Position numbers and translations under genes: made by a program. Shown one piece after another: positions 9,616 to 20,360 of a stretch of DNA of 64,000 nt. The notes beneath the pieces were generated by a model. It did no database searches, was not told the origin of the DNA, and saw nothing but the letters and a program-made list of their open reading frames with translations. Source of the stretch: Paramacrobiotus metropolitanus (taxonomy: Eukaryota; Tardigrada; Eutardigrada; Parachela; Macrobiotidae); assembly GCF_019649055.1 (NCBI RefSeq), contig NW_026570312.1, positions 1 through 64,000 on the forward strand, given 5' to 3'. The stretch's first letter is position 1. Each line of letters starts with the position of its first letter.

Positions 9616-10751
9616 ATGGCAGTATGTATTGACGTTTACTGCCTTTTTAGGGATTCCAAAAAACCCGCAACGAAACTGCCACAATATTTTAAGGATTTTG
9701 CCAGCCATAGCAATGTCTACGACATCAAATATAGAAACCGGCTGGCTGTGGACACCACCAAGTACTTAAACATCCAGTCCGACGAATGGCGCACCAAGAC
9801 GGTAAGAAATGTTTTATGCAGTAACCTAATTATCAGTTGCATTTATTTACAGGGTAAACTGGTGCGCAAGTTCCAGAAGAGCGCTCTTGACCTTGCGTAC
9901 ATTCACCACCATCAGAAAGCAATGTTCACTGCTATTATTGTGATACTGAAGAAGCTGTTGGACGTTGCACAAGCAATGGAAAAGTATCACATGGAAAGCA
10001 TTGCAACTCTTTTGGCTGCCTGTCCGCCAGACAGTATGCCATCGTCTGATGAGGGCTACTGGATCGATGAAATATCAAACTACCCATCGCACTACTCACA
10101 AAAAATCACGCGCATCATCGCTGACAACAAAAAGAAACAAGACGAAACGAAATTGCTGGAGAAAAATTCGCGAACTCACATTGGAACGACCAGTGAACTT
10201 GTACCTACCAATCAGCTGTCGGAGAGTGAGCTCAAGGCCAGAACCAAGGCGTACAAATCCTTGTGGAAACAACTGACTGAGCTGTCAAACTCTGTATCAA
10301 TGTATAACGACAAAATTAAGGAACACTGCCTCTCCCTGATAAATGGCTTTGAACATCTCAAATCAAAGCTAAACATTGAAGATGACCATTGGTAAGTGTA
10401 GTTTCTCTGACTTGTATTAAGTTTTATTTCACAGTTTCTTGCAGCCCAGGAAGCGTTTCTTCCCATTGTCAAGAAATGTCCACTGTTAGCACTCTCATTG
10501 CTGACCGATACCTGACCCAGTCTGAGAACGGACGTGATGTCAGCGCTGCTTTGAACAAACTGGATGTTGCCATAAACCTGGCTAAGAACGCGCTGTATGG
10601 TATGATCAGCTTGTCTATGTGTATTCATTTTCCTATAATATTATGGTTTTATTTCATTTTGTCAGGTGACCATCCGGAAGTCCGTGATGACCCGCGCGTG
10701 GATGACATAGGAGAAAGCGAATCGGAGATGAGCACCTCGGACGATGAATAA
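9616..10751 (+). CDS. Unrecognised four-exon gene, helical protein with acidic tail
   Basis: Four exons join in frame: 9616-9798, 9852-10391, about 10446-10600 and 10667-10751. Donors are GTAAGA, GTAAGT and GTATGA; acceptors are TTACAG, TTGCAG and GTCAG; introns are about 50-65 bp. The product is about 320 aa. It is mostly helical and charged, with a coiled-coil-like stretch rich in Lys, Glu and Leu (about residues 160-230) and a C-terminal Asp/Glu/Ser tail (GESESEMSTSDDE). I recognise no domain. No frame breaks are seen, unlike the Polinton genes to the left, so it may be a host gene or retained cargo. The start ATG is the first in the frame. Confidence 0.65.
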
Positions 10752-11077
10752 CAAGCTATTACTTACCGGTTTTCATTTCGCTGTTGTGCTTAAAAACTAT
10801 ATAAAAATTCTGAATAACGTAATATTTTTATGCGTCTTATCCGCTTTAGTTTTTAATGCTTTCATCTACTTTATACTATCCCCGCACATAAATCAAATAA
10901 TAATACAGTACAGTAAATGGTCAAGGGATTCCTTATACACTATAGAAAACTAAGAGCAAATATTTAAATACAGTCAACAACTAACGATTTAATCAGTAAC
11001 TATGGTAATATTTTGTAAATTATTAATACAAAGTATAGTTTTAGTTTCAACTTTTTTGTGGAATTTGATTACTTATT

Positions 11078-11518
11078 GTGACGTCACAAACTGCAGTCAG
11101 GAAGTCCAGTAGGGAAGTAGAGATCAAAATCCCTTTGCGGGACGCCTTTTACTACTTTTATTCTCAGACACCGCTGACCAAAACAAGATCAATAGTTGTC
11201 CACGTTCGTGGCGATCCGTCACTCAGCTGCCGCGGCTTCGTAATCAACATTCACAAATACATAACCGAAGCAGAAGGGTCGATGATCAACTATGACGCAA
11301 CTTACGGCGATTTTCAAGAATCTATTGTAAGTGTGTGCCAACGCGGACGGATTGTCCTTTCCGAACTGAATCCAGAAATCTCGGTGAAAATGCATTTGAC
11401 GTACTATTCAGCACCGAATGATGCCTGCCAGAAAAAATACCGAGCTTTTCTGAACCACATCCAACAACTGAAACCCAGTTTAGCCGGTCTAGATTTTCGG
11501 AAGCCAAACAAAAACTGA
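11078..11518 (+). CDS. Unrecognised 146-aa open frame
   Basis: A single open frame of 146 residues starts MTSQTAVRKSSREVEIKIP and ends FRKPNKN. It has mixed strand and helix character (SIVVHVRGDPSLSCRGFVINIH; GRIVLSELNPEISVKMHLTYY) and no low-complexity runs, so it reads like real protein. No signal peptide or membrane segment is seen. It lies 326 bp downstream of the four-exon gene on the same strand. I do not recognise it and give no function. Confidence 0.5.
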   Translation: MTSQTAVRKSSREVEIKIPLRDAFYYFYSQTPLTKTRSIVVHVRGDPSLSCRGFVINIHKYITEAEGSMINYDATYGDFQESIVSVCQRGRIVLSELNPEISVKMHLTYYSAPNDACQKKYRAFLNHIQQLKPSLAGLDFRKPNKN

Positions 11519-12284
11519 AAATCTCATTAGCTCCGCCGAAGAATCATAATACTCTATGTGCGGCTCAACAGCTCTGAGTAGATTTCCATTTCCACAATAC
11601 TGCATGTTGTTGCTTTTGCCTTTATCTGTCTACAAGCAATTTGATATCACATGATTCGCAGTCAGTTATGACATTGTCCAGTAATGCTAATGTAGCGTCA
11701 GTATCATAATAATAATCAATAAATCATCAATTCATTAGGGAATGGTTTTTAGACAAAACATTCTCGGGCGAACCCAACCCGGTCCTAACCCAAAACAAAT
11801 CAACAATAACGTACAGATCACAAGCAAATAAAAAATGAATTTACTACACCGTACAAGTACGATTTAGGAATAGTAAGACAAACCGGCTCAAAACGAAACA
11901 AGCAAATTCGCTTATACTAACCCAACGACCAAAAAGGAGCAAATTCATTCTCAGTTGCAGTGCCGAAATCATGATCGCTTTCGATTTCTCTATGTTAGGA
12001 GTTATAAACGCGATTTTTTCATTTAATTTAGTTCGCTTTGGAGCAGAGCCAAAATTATGAATGAGCAAACAGCTATCTCGTACAGTCGCACTTCAAACAC
12101 AGCTTGAAAGAATCAAGACACCAGTGAACAACCTAGAAAAAAATTGAAAGAATGATTGAACTAGGATAAGTATGCAAAAGTATGAGATTTCTTACATAGG
12201 CATTCACATGGCTCCTACTTAATATGGCTAACGGTTGTGAAAAGTAACGACGGTGAAAACGTCCCGGTTTGCAATGTATTCCAT
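11519..12284. other. Noncoding AT-rich stretch, nothing recognised
   Basis: No plausible gene is seen on either strand. There is a short run of AATAATAATAATCAATAAATCATC-type simple sequence near 11705. This region separates the virus-like block from the F-box gene cluster. Confidence 0.4.
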
Positions 12285-12590
12285 TTGGGGCGATACATGG
12301 CGTGCGACTGGAATACCATGGATGTTTTCCTCGACGGCCACATGCAGCACGTCTACAATGTACTCGTAGCACAGGGCGGCCTGATCGACGATTTGCGATG
12401 CACGGAACAGCGCGTACACTGTGTCGATTACGGACGCGCTTTTCAGTGCGCCTTCCGGATACACAAACTTAGAACAGTTATCGCAAGTTCTGCTGCGTCG
12501 CTATGCAGGCGGCGCCTGCTCCTATCCTCGATCCTGGACAAACGCCAAGGTTATCCTGGACTTTCCGTTTCTTACAATCTGATCTGACAA
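12285..12590 (+). pseudogene. Degenerate exon-1 relict of the F-box gene family
   Basis: The plus strand gives CDWNTMDVFLDGHMQH, then QGGLIDDLRCTEQR, then VDYGRAFQC. These line up with the exon-1 consensus of the cluster (GWNxVDVxIDGHLQHGDVINLAxGGLIVDFRC..YGRAFHC). A frame change near 12475 is followed by LLRRYAGGACS, matching LLRRYPDGAWIW. The second half of exon 1 and all other exons are missing. It is an old fragment, on the opposite strand to the nearest full copy. Confidence 0.65.
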
Positions 12591-13769
12591 CGTGCAATCT
12601 GACTATATATGGCACTGCGTACTTGCGAGATGAAACAACGGCCACAGCGGAGTTCGCAATCTATTCGTACAGAATCTACTGTTACCCATACATGTACATC
12701 TTTGACCTTCTGACCGCTCGAACGAAAAAACATTGTCGTCATCATGACGAGCATTCCGTCCAACATCAGTATCACAAAGAACATTATTAACGGTACCGTA
12801 AAATGAAGAGGAATTAACAGTTCGTTCGTCCCAAAAAACTGTAAAGACTAAAGAGCATATTAATTTTCCGGTAATAAACATGCCTAATAGCACCACGGCG
12901 GCACTGTCAGTAAAGAACGTAAGTGATGGTTAACAAGCACAACAACAGGAGAAACAGCGTTCTACAAAAGCATCAAGTACGGACAGATACGGTGCCACGT
13001 TGGCAGCTCCGCCGAACTACTCATTATCGTCAAATTCGAAGTCCTGGATTTCTGTCCCTTCACTCAAAGCTGCAGCGGTCAGTGTGGTCAGCTTAGTGGC
13101 GTCCAGTTCCCCTAGTGTAGCCGTCGTCCATTTGCGGCGGCGGTATTGAGTGGACAGCCGGGGATCCAAGCGCTGGTAATAATTTAGGATCTGCAAAAAT
13201 CGATAACGACCATTCGTCGACAACGTTGAGCGCTATAAGAATATTTACAAGCTGGTCCCGTAACTTCCAAAGCATTAAAAGCGTCCAACACAAACTCATG
13301 GGCTACGTCGAACTTTGTATTACAGCACGCCACGGCACACTAGTTACGCACCACCTTCATTTGGAACGGCTAAGGCATGCCAAATACCGATCTAAATTAC
13401 AAACCATCGATATCTTTATATTCATGCAATCTTTACCGACCAAAGCGTATTTATGCGCCATTTTTATTTCCTCGTCAACGCGTGGTCAGTTTAAGTCCAA
13501 CGGTCTTAAAAAATTCCATATTTTCCATAGGTGTGCCAATAGATTTTTGTTTGTTTTTAATGACCAGTGGTCAGAAGATGGTTTCACCAGGTCTTAAGTA
13601 AGGAAACGTAAAGAGCACTCGAAGAAGTATTCACTGCACAGCAATAAAAAGTACTTACGAAGTTACGATTAACATAATGACTGTAACCACGGAGACTACA
13701 GCGGATACATAAATACTTGCTCTTTAGGTAAAATATGTATATTACGTCATGCAAAAGTCCATAAGTATT

Positions 13770-13912
13770 TCAGAGCGTCAAAACGTCAGAACGTTAGAAC
13801 GCCAGAACGTACAACGTCAGAACGTCATAACGTTAGAACGTCAGAACAGCAGAACTTCATAACGTGAAAAATTAAAATTGTACGAACGTCAAAAATTCCG
13901 AACGTCAGTCAG
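13770..13912. repeat. Minisatellite with CAGAACGTTAGAACGT-like units
   Basis: About 140 bp are made of irregular 8-10-bp units such as GTCAGAAC, GTTAGAAC and GCCAGAAC with ACGT cores. It lies in intron 2 of F-box gene A. The units are too diverged to count exactly by eye. Confidence 0.7.
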
Positions 13913-15769
13913 CCTTTATATATTTATAATGACCTTTCAAAAACAAAGCCAATACAATCCAGCATATACGTCACAGTTACGTGCCTCGCGCGGATGCGCG
14001 AGGCTACCTTGTAAGTTATGAAATATGAAGACAGGTCTTCCCTAAAATTACCCTAGCAACCTGAAATTTATCATTGTGGTAGACGTAGTGTAGTGGGCCA
14101 TCGCTCATAGCGTTGACTTCGCGCTTTGTGCGTGCTGTCTGAAGGTTTACCTTTGCGTTAAAAATTATGGGACAAGCTTGAACAGCTCGCTAACGAAAGA
14201 GCAGAGTACTACCTTGACAAGCTGTTCCTTAGTCAGGTTGCTGGGTCGTTGAGCGATGCAGTCAGCAATCGCTGCCCATAATGCCGGCTGATTCAACAGC
14301 GGCTTCGTAAGGACCAGGTTCTTCTCAAAAACATCCCACAGCTCCCGCTCCAGCTCATCGCCCGACTTGGTTTTTAAGGAATACTGCGCAACAACTGCGT
14401 TAAGATGCCATTCCTCGATTTTGCACTTCTTCAACACCACCCTATCGCAAGTCGCACACTCCAAAAACATCGTCACCATATTGTTTACAACCTTGTCCAA
14501 ACGATCGTCGTCATAGCTCAATTCGCAAGCGTAGAACACCAGCGTCGGCAGCCGGCTCGGTTTGAGGATGCTGTTGATTAGGCCGGCCAACAGCTGGCAC
14601 CTGTCCCTGTCGGCGGACATGATAATCACCACCTTGGTGCGACTGGTGAGGCACTTGAGCAAGCAGGACGCCGCCCAGTAGATACCGTGCCAGGCAATGG
14701 TCAGAATAAAATCATCCGGATCGCCGTTGGACACGCGCACATCGGTGAAATAGCCTTCTGTGGTGAGAAGAGTGTTCCACAATGCACAAACCCGTCGACA
14801 GCGGATGCGCCCGATGGAGTCCAATGAGCGGAAAACCTCCAACAACAGCTCCACCGGCACCGTCAGGCTGCTGCGACGACCGCCAGAAATCTTGCGTCGT
14901 TTCTGAGGTGCACTATATCGCTGGCGGAATAGATTCCGCTTATACGGCGATGTACCGGCCTGATCTTCTTTCTTCGCTGCTTCGTATTCTTCCTCCTGCA
15001 AGAACCAACGTACAGTAATATTAACAAATAAATTAAAGGAAATTCTTCGTTCAAAGCGGTTGTGAACCACAGAAGCCGAGGCCCGCAGCTGTTTCTTAAG
15101 GTATCACGTCAATTTACCGACCTACAACTTGCTGACCGACACTTTGCTGAATGGCCAACGATGCATTCTAGGTAATTCAGTCTCGCTCATTCCCAATATG
15201 AGGTGAAAAAAATTATTGGCCTGTTTCGTCACAAGAATTTCTAACTTTTTGAGCCATTGCCCTATGCTTTATCATTTGAAGTGTAAGCTTAGAAAGAGGT
15301 GAATCTTACAAATCTTGATTTACCTAGAATGCATCGTTTGAAAGCAAAAGGCCGTTTAGCCCTTTCTTTGAACTGCGGTCCGAGTATATGAAAGACGGGG
15401 TCCTGCGCCTCGCAGACCGCCGCGCTACTTCTTTAAAAATTCATAAAAAATTTTGACAAACGTTTTTTTTTGAAATCTGGCAACGCTGATATGTTCATTT
15501 AGCCACAAAGGACCGTTTGAAACAGCAAACCAAGAAAAAACTTGCCGGTGACTTGGAAAACTGGGTGGCTCACTACTCGGTCTGTACGAGTAGTAGCTGC
15601 ACGTGCGCGAACATATTTTTTCTAATGATTTTATTTTTTCTTAAAGATTTTACAATTTAGCTTAATTCGAGAAGAAAATGGTGAAAAGATAAAACCGCCC
15701 CATATCAACCCTGCTCATTAAAACTGAAAAACCAAAATAAAAAATCAGCCAATTTAGATAGCCAAGAGG

Positions 15770-15975
15770 GTATCCTGAAATTCCGGCCGCATGACATTTC
15801 GGCTGCCTGATATTTTTAATGTTTTTCTTAGGTTTCTTAGGTTTTCTCAGGTTTTTTTAAGTTTCTTAGGTTATTCTTAGGTTTCCTAGGTTTTCTTTTC
15901 TTAGGTGTCTAGATTTCTTAAGTTTCTTAGGTCTACTTACGCCCGAATTGAACGGGCGGCCGAAGAGTCGGGGAG
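15770..15975. repeat. Dispersed element with TTAGGTTTC-type minisatellite
   Basis: A pyrimidine-rich core of TTAGGTTTC/TTAGGTTTTC units (about 15815-15945) lies between CGGCCG-rich flanks: TTCCGGCCGC on the left and GGGCGGCCGAAG on the right. Similar cores with GTCGAC or CGGCC-rich flanks occur at about 25,610-25,870, 27,230-27,430, 33,000-33,160 (other orientation) and 41,185-41,650. This suggests a small mobile element or recurrent minisatellite. This copy is in intron 1 of gene A. Confidence 0.5.
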
Positions 15976-16831
15976 CCGCAAAGAGCGAATCCTATGTTGG
16001 TACAAATTAATTTAAAAAATCGTTCGAAAGCAAAAATTACTTAAATCTAGATAGCCAAAAGCCAATCCTATGTAGGTACAAATTAATCATGGCTATGGCT
16101 ATTTAACCACAGAACACATTAGGTAGAACATTCGACATCAGAAAAACAGTAAAATTCTTCATGAAGCACTGTAATGCACTGAAAAGGTAAGTTACGCCAA
16201 ACGGGAGGATAATCCCGAAATAAACCGTTACATGATTACGAGATTGATGGTCTGCAAGTAACTTATTTGCAGACAATCAATCTCGTAATCAATATTGAAG
16301 TAGGCAGTGACTAACCACTTGCGCCTCTATCAAGGGAATGTCCATAGCACGCGTGAGGTAGAGAAGGGTCTGCCTGAGCAACAAAGTGCACACGACACCA
16401 TACTGCTGGCTCAGATTATACTGGAAGATCTCCCCGCATAGCTGGGTGCCAGCGGACCAGTAAACAGCCGGCAGGCGACACGAGCGGATGGCAAAATCAA
16501 ACTGCCCAACGCGGCGTTTTTCGAATTCCGCTTCCGAGGGCGGTGGGCGCATTTGTTCGTCCGGGACCAGCTGGCGGACGGTGCCCTGGGGCAGCTGCAC
16601 GTCGAACATTCTGGCATCGCGACAGCTAAATCCTCCCTGGACAATTCTGCCACTATACCAAATCCAGGCACCGTCGGGATAGCGGCGCAACAGGACCTGC
16701 GCGTCCTCTTCGGGGTAGCGGGTCGGGGTGGGGCAGTGAAAAGCGCGTCCGTATTCGATAAACTGTGCGCGCTGGCTGGCACAACGGAAATCAACAATCC
16801 AGCCGCCTGGCGCCAGGTTGATGATCTCGCC

Positions 16832-16839
16832 GTGCTGCA
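16832..16839. repeat. Left copy of 8-bp target-site duplication (GTGCTGCA)
   Basis: The octamer GTGCTGCA, part of F-box exon 1, abuts the outer end of the left terminal inverted repeat. The identical octamer abuts the right end at 40,739-40,746. In undisrupted family members the site occurs once. Confidence 0.9.
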
Positions 16840-16867
16840 CAGAAGTGGCTTAATCTGTACCAAACTT
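16840..16867 (+). repeat. Left terminal inverted repeat of giant transposon
   Basis: The 28-bp repeat begins CAGAAGTGGC and ends TACCAAACTT. It differs from the right repeat at four positions (1, 6, 12 and 17). Confidence 0.88.
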
Positions 16868-16921
16868 ATTTTAGGGTTTCACTGTCTAATTGCGGACCAA
16901 CACATCGTACTGGTTGGTGAT

Positions 16922-17725
16922 GCCGCGACGCACCGCTACACGACTTGTACCGTAGGCAGGTACACCTGCAGCGACGCCGCGATGGCCGCGACGCCTGTAC
17001 TTAGCCGCGATGCACCGCGACACTGCGTATGCCGCAGATAGGCATGCCTGCCGCGACGCCGTGATGGCCGCGACGCCTGTATACAACCGCGATGCACCGC
17101 GACACGGCTTGTACCGTAGGCAGGCATACCTGCCGCGACGCCGCGATGGCGGCGACGCCTTTATATAGCCGCGACGCAACGCGACACGGCTTGTACCGCA
17201 GGCAGCCTTACCTGCCGCGATGGCCGCGACGCCTGTATATAACCGCGATGCACCGCGACACGGCTTGTACCGCAGGCAGCCTTACCTGCCGCGACGCCGC
17301 GATGGCCGCGACGCCTGTATACAACCGCGATGCACCGCGATGCGGCTTGTACCGCGGGCAGGCATACCTGCCGCGACGCCGCGATGGCCGCGACGCCTGT
17401 ATACAACCGCGATGCACCGCGACACGGCTTGTACCGCGGGCAGGCTTACCTTCCGCGACGCCGCGATGGCCGCGACGCCTGTATATAACCGCGATGCACC
17501 GCGACACGGCTTGTACCGCAGGCAGCCTTACCTGCCGCGACGCCGCGATGGCCGCGACGCCTGTATACAACCGCGATGCACCGCGATGCGGCTTGTACCG
17601 CGGGCAGGCTTACCTTCCGCGGCGCCGCGATGGCCGCGACGCCTGTATATAACCGCGATGCACCGCGACACGGCTTGTACCGTAGGCGGACATAACTGAC
17701 GCGACGCTTGTATATAACCGCGACA
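16922..17725 (-). repeat. Left subterminal satellite array (approximately 82-bp unit)
   Basis: About nine to ten tandem units of a GC-rich sequence contain GCCGCGATGGCCGCGACGCC, TGTATATAACCGCGATGCAC and GGCTTGTACCGCAGGCAGCC-type blocks. It is the reverse complement of the right array at 37.4-40.7 kb. Units vary in whether they keep a 9-bp CGACGCCGC segment. Open frames run through it on both strands because the unit lacks stops; I do not treat them as genes. Confidence 0.9.
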
Positions 17726-18199
17726 CTGCAAATACGGCAGGTGGGCATACGAATGGCTGGCAAAGTTTATAGGTCACCGAATTTTGTGTACCCGTTGACA
17801 TTCTAAGTTTCTTTTTTTCCGCAGGAGGTATTACTAATTTAACCAGACAATTTTAGTTTTGATGCAGTCCAAAAAAGAAATTTATTGCAAAATGCGCGCG
17901 ATTCCACACAAATCCGCTGAGCGGACAGCCCTAAAAAAATGTGGACCCGCATCATAAGTCTGCACAAATCGCTTAAAGAATGCGTAGTTTGTTTCATAAA
18001 ATGTAAACTAAGGATTAATAGTACGCATTCAGTGATAAACTTGAACTGATGAATAGGATTAACGGGTTCACGCATCCAAGCTTAATTTTGCTACTAGAGA
18101 CAAGCGATGAGAACCATGACATTATGAATAACAAGAAAAATTTCACTTTACTGGAGCCAATGTTTCCGGTTTCACAGTTTTGCCCCTGCTGGCGGACTA
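17726..18199. other. Unannotated interior of giant transposon
   Basis: Between the left array and the ATPase relict I see no gene or repeat that I can support. Confidence 0.4.
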
Positions 18200-18614
18200 T
18201 TTTAATGGCCTTTCAGCTTTCTTTCGTGGGCTTTCCTTCATCGCGAACGCGGGTCTCAGCATCTTTCACTAAACTCTCTTCGGTAAACGGAATAACCACA
18301 AAACGGGACATACCACGCACACTACAAAGAAAAAATTTATTTTGGCAAGTTTTGTATTACTATATTCTAGTCAGTTTAAAATCTTAATTATTGAAGTTGC
18401 AAAATTCGTCCAAAGAATCCGCGTTTGGTGTGGCTATGGCTGGAGTCTGTGGTAAACGGCGTTCTCTGTGGTTTTTTATAAGATTTTCCTTGTACGTATC
18501 ATTCGCAGCCATTGTCAGAGTTTGTGGGCTGAGAAGATCGCTGATAACCGAAGGATTAATTGTGCTCCCAATCTTAACAATGAAGGAGTAATCGTAGTTC
18601 ATCTGAAAAAGCAA
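18200..18614 (-). pseudogene. Inverted relict of the transposon's own P-loop ATPase gene
   Basis: After an acceptor (TTTTTCAG) the minus strand starts MNYDYSFIVKIGST, matching MNCDYSFNVENGKT of the ATPase gene at 29,548. It jumps directly to AANDTYKENLIKNHRERRLPQ, matching the end of the ATPase exon at 31,047-31,422. A second block (about 18,335-18,240) has GMSRFVVIPFTEE, matching the next exon. The P-loop part is deleted and later sequence is stopped. So this is a shortened, inverted copy of the cargo gene near the opposite end of the element. Confidence 0.75.
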
Positions 18615-18974
18615 AAATTGCTGTCGTAAAAATGTATGTTAGTACTTAAATGAAAGTCAAACATGCGAAAATTCCTTACTCACCAATAAATCTTCCACTT
18701 GAATTTTTGGCGCGCCCGTTCTCCAATGCTGAATTACGGAAGCGATTAACTAAAACAATAAAATTTTTCTTTTTGACGCTTCAAAGTTATTCGGAATTTA
18801 GAAGAAACCAAAGTACCACAAAAGAAGAATTATAAAAGGCTGATCGAAATTTCCTTAAACGGCTAATGCACGTTAAATAGTTGGGTCGGTGTGACTGTGC
18901 CCGGCCATAAACGGTTCGCTATTGACTGAACCTTTGACAGCCCCATGCTGAGGCATTGCACGTACTGCATCATT

Positions 18975-20360
18975 AATTGACAAATAGGGCATATTTTTCC
19001 GTGCATTGGGTTTATTTTAGAAAATTAAGGCGCGTCACGACACGAAAACTGCAAAAGGCGATCGTTTCTGTGTGTTCGACATTACGGTGTATAGCGAACT
19101 GCCAGCTACAAACGCCGGATGGTCAAGGACATGCTGGAGTACAGTATGCAAAAAGACGAAAGCGTCGTAATCGAATGCGCAGCTTGTTCTATGACGAACA
19201 GTACGCCGATTAAAACACGATAACGTCTGGGTGTGCTGGAAAAAGCCTTTCCCGGTTACGAAGATCTCATATTCCGAACTGTAATCGAATTAACCGACGA
19301 TGATGATGGTGCCGAGTTGACCGGCCAACAACGCAAACAAAAGATATGCAGCAAGAGTCTGGATGGCGATGGACGTGAATCGGACTGAGCGGACAGTGGT
19401 TTGGAGGAAATTTGCAAAACGACCTCCAAGCATCTGCATCGGAAGAGCTTTCCAATGGCCATAAGAAAAAGAAATATATAAAGATTATTTAGAATGCAAA
19501 CTGGAATGGAAGCATTTTCAGCTGGTTTTGGATCTGCTGAAAGAGAAGCCGATTTGCTTCTCAAGTTTTTACCAAATGTTACGAACCCAAATTAGCTCCT
19601 GTGATAAGCTGCGTCAAATTCATAAAATATCGTTTTGTCCGACATCCGTCCGATAAAAATCTGCAGCGCAATATGTGGTCTTTCCAGAGGATGCCCAAAG
19701 CATACTCCCGGCGTCACGGTGGTGACTGGTGATACCTCCCGATTCAATTACATTCAAAATACGCATGATAACTATGTCAACGAGAGCCAGGAACAGCAGC
19801 ACGAATGCTGTGTCTGTAATGATGCGGTGCGCAGCAATGGGAAAAGACTGGCCTTGTACCTGCACTCACGTTATCTGCCGGACTTGTCACAAAATGATAG
19901 AAAAGGAAGCTTCGAGCTATCATATGCAGCAAACGCAGTTTCGGAAAGTCGCCAAAAAACGCGAAGTTGTAAAGGCCGACGGTGTGCACCGCCAACCTTT
20001 GCCAGAAAAATTGCGTTTAGATACGTTGAGTTTGAAAAGTGCTCCACAGAAAATGGAAGCAGTGGTGTACAAGATTTTCAGCCTAAACAATGTTGATCTA
20101 CGGGAAAATTCTCGGTTATTCTGATTAACGGAAAGTCTGGATGATTACACGACGATCGTGATTCGCAACGGGGAGACGGTTCTGTATGTCAAGGACTAAA
20201 AAGGTATTCCCGTTGCTATAGAGGAGCTGCGAAATGGGCGAATCAAGGTTCTTCTTATGTCCATTTCGTTGGGCGGCAAGGGTCTGACCATTACTGGGAC
20301 GACGTATTTGTTCTTTTTGGAACCAGCTATGAATAATGCAGTAAAATTGTAAACAATTCC
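18975..20360 (+). pseudogene. SHPRH-like SNF2/RING relict
   Basis: A C-terminal helicase piece reads GIPVAIEELRNGRIKVLLMS then GGKGLTITGTTYLFFLEPA (about 20,205-20,340), as in SNF2-family helicase domains of SHPRH. Upstream are APQKMEAVVYKIF (about 20,040) and a RING finger in two frames: ECCVCNDAV, then GKDWPCTCTHVICRTCHKM (about 19,800-19,900). An acidic part, FRTVIELTDDDDGAEL, lies at 19,275. SHPRH is a RING-type E3 ligase and ATPase of DNA damage tolerance. Frameshifts and stops (for example at about 20,198) show a dead fragment. It was probably captured by the giant transposon; order of domains supports SHPRH over other SNF2 proteins. Confidence 0.6.

Larger units (their letters stand above)
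13017..16839 (-). pseudogene. F-box family gene A, main part (5' end split off by giant transposon)
   Basis: Exon 1 (16839-16316) starts in mid-gene with QHGEIINLAPGGWIVDFRC and carries LLRRYPDGAWIWYSG and the LCGEIFQYNLSQQY end. Exon 2 (14995-14213) has the F-box VPVELLLEVFRSLDSIGRIR..RRVCALWN, then a leucine-rich part. Exon 3 (13190-13017) is the short ILNYYQRLDPRLST tail ending in acidic residues. Splice sites are GTTAGT/TTGCAG and GTAGTA/TTGCAG. F-box proteins usually bind Skp1 and bring substrates to an SCF ubiquitin ligase. No frameshift or stop is seen in these exons. The first 27 codons lie at 40,819-40,739, beyond the 23.9-kb insertion. Removing the insertion and one target-duplication copy restores the frame exactly, so disruption was recent. 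Confidence 0.85.

Noticed and set aside
1-12000. Whole window as a free viral genome or bacterial contig
   Set aside because: Spliced host-type genes, intron-bearing transposons and decayed viral genes show integrated sequence in an animal genome.
15815-15945. Telomere repeat (TTAGG)n
   Set aside because: TTAGG occurs but is spaced irregularly by TTTC/TTTTC and the block is interstitial with CG-rich flanks shared with other dispersed copies.
16553-17041. 162-codon plus-strand frame crossing the left transposon end
   Set aside because: Antisense of F-box exon 1 running into the array.
16922-17725. Regular repeats resembling a CRISPR array
   Set aside because: Units are contiguous with no unique spacers, the genome is eukaryotic and there are no cas genes.
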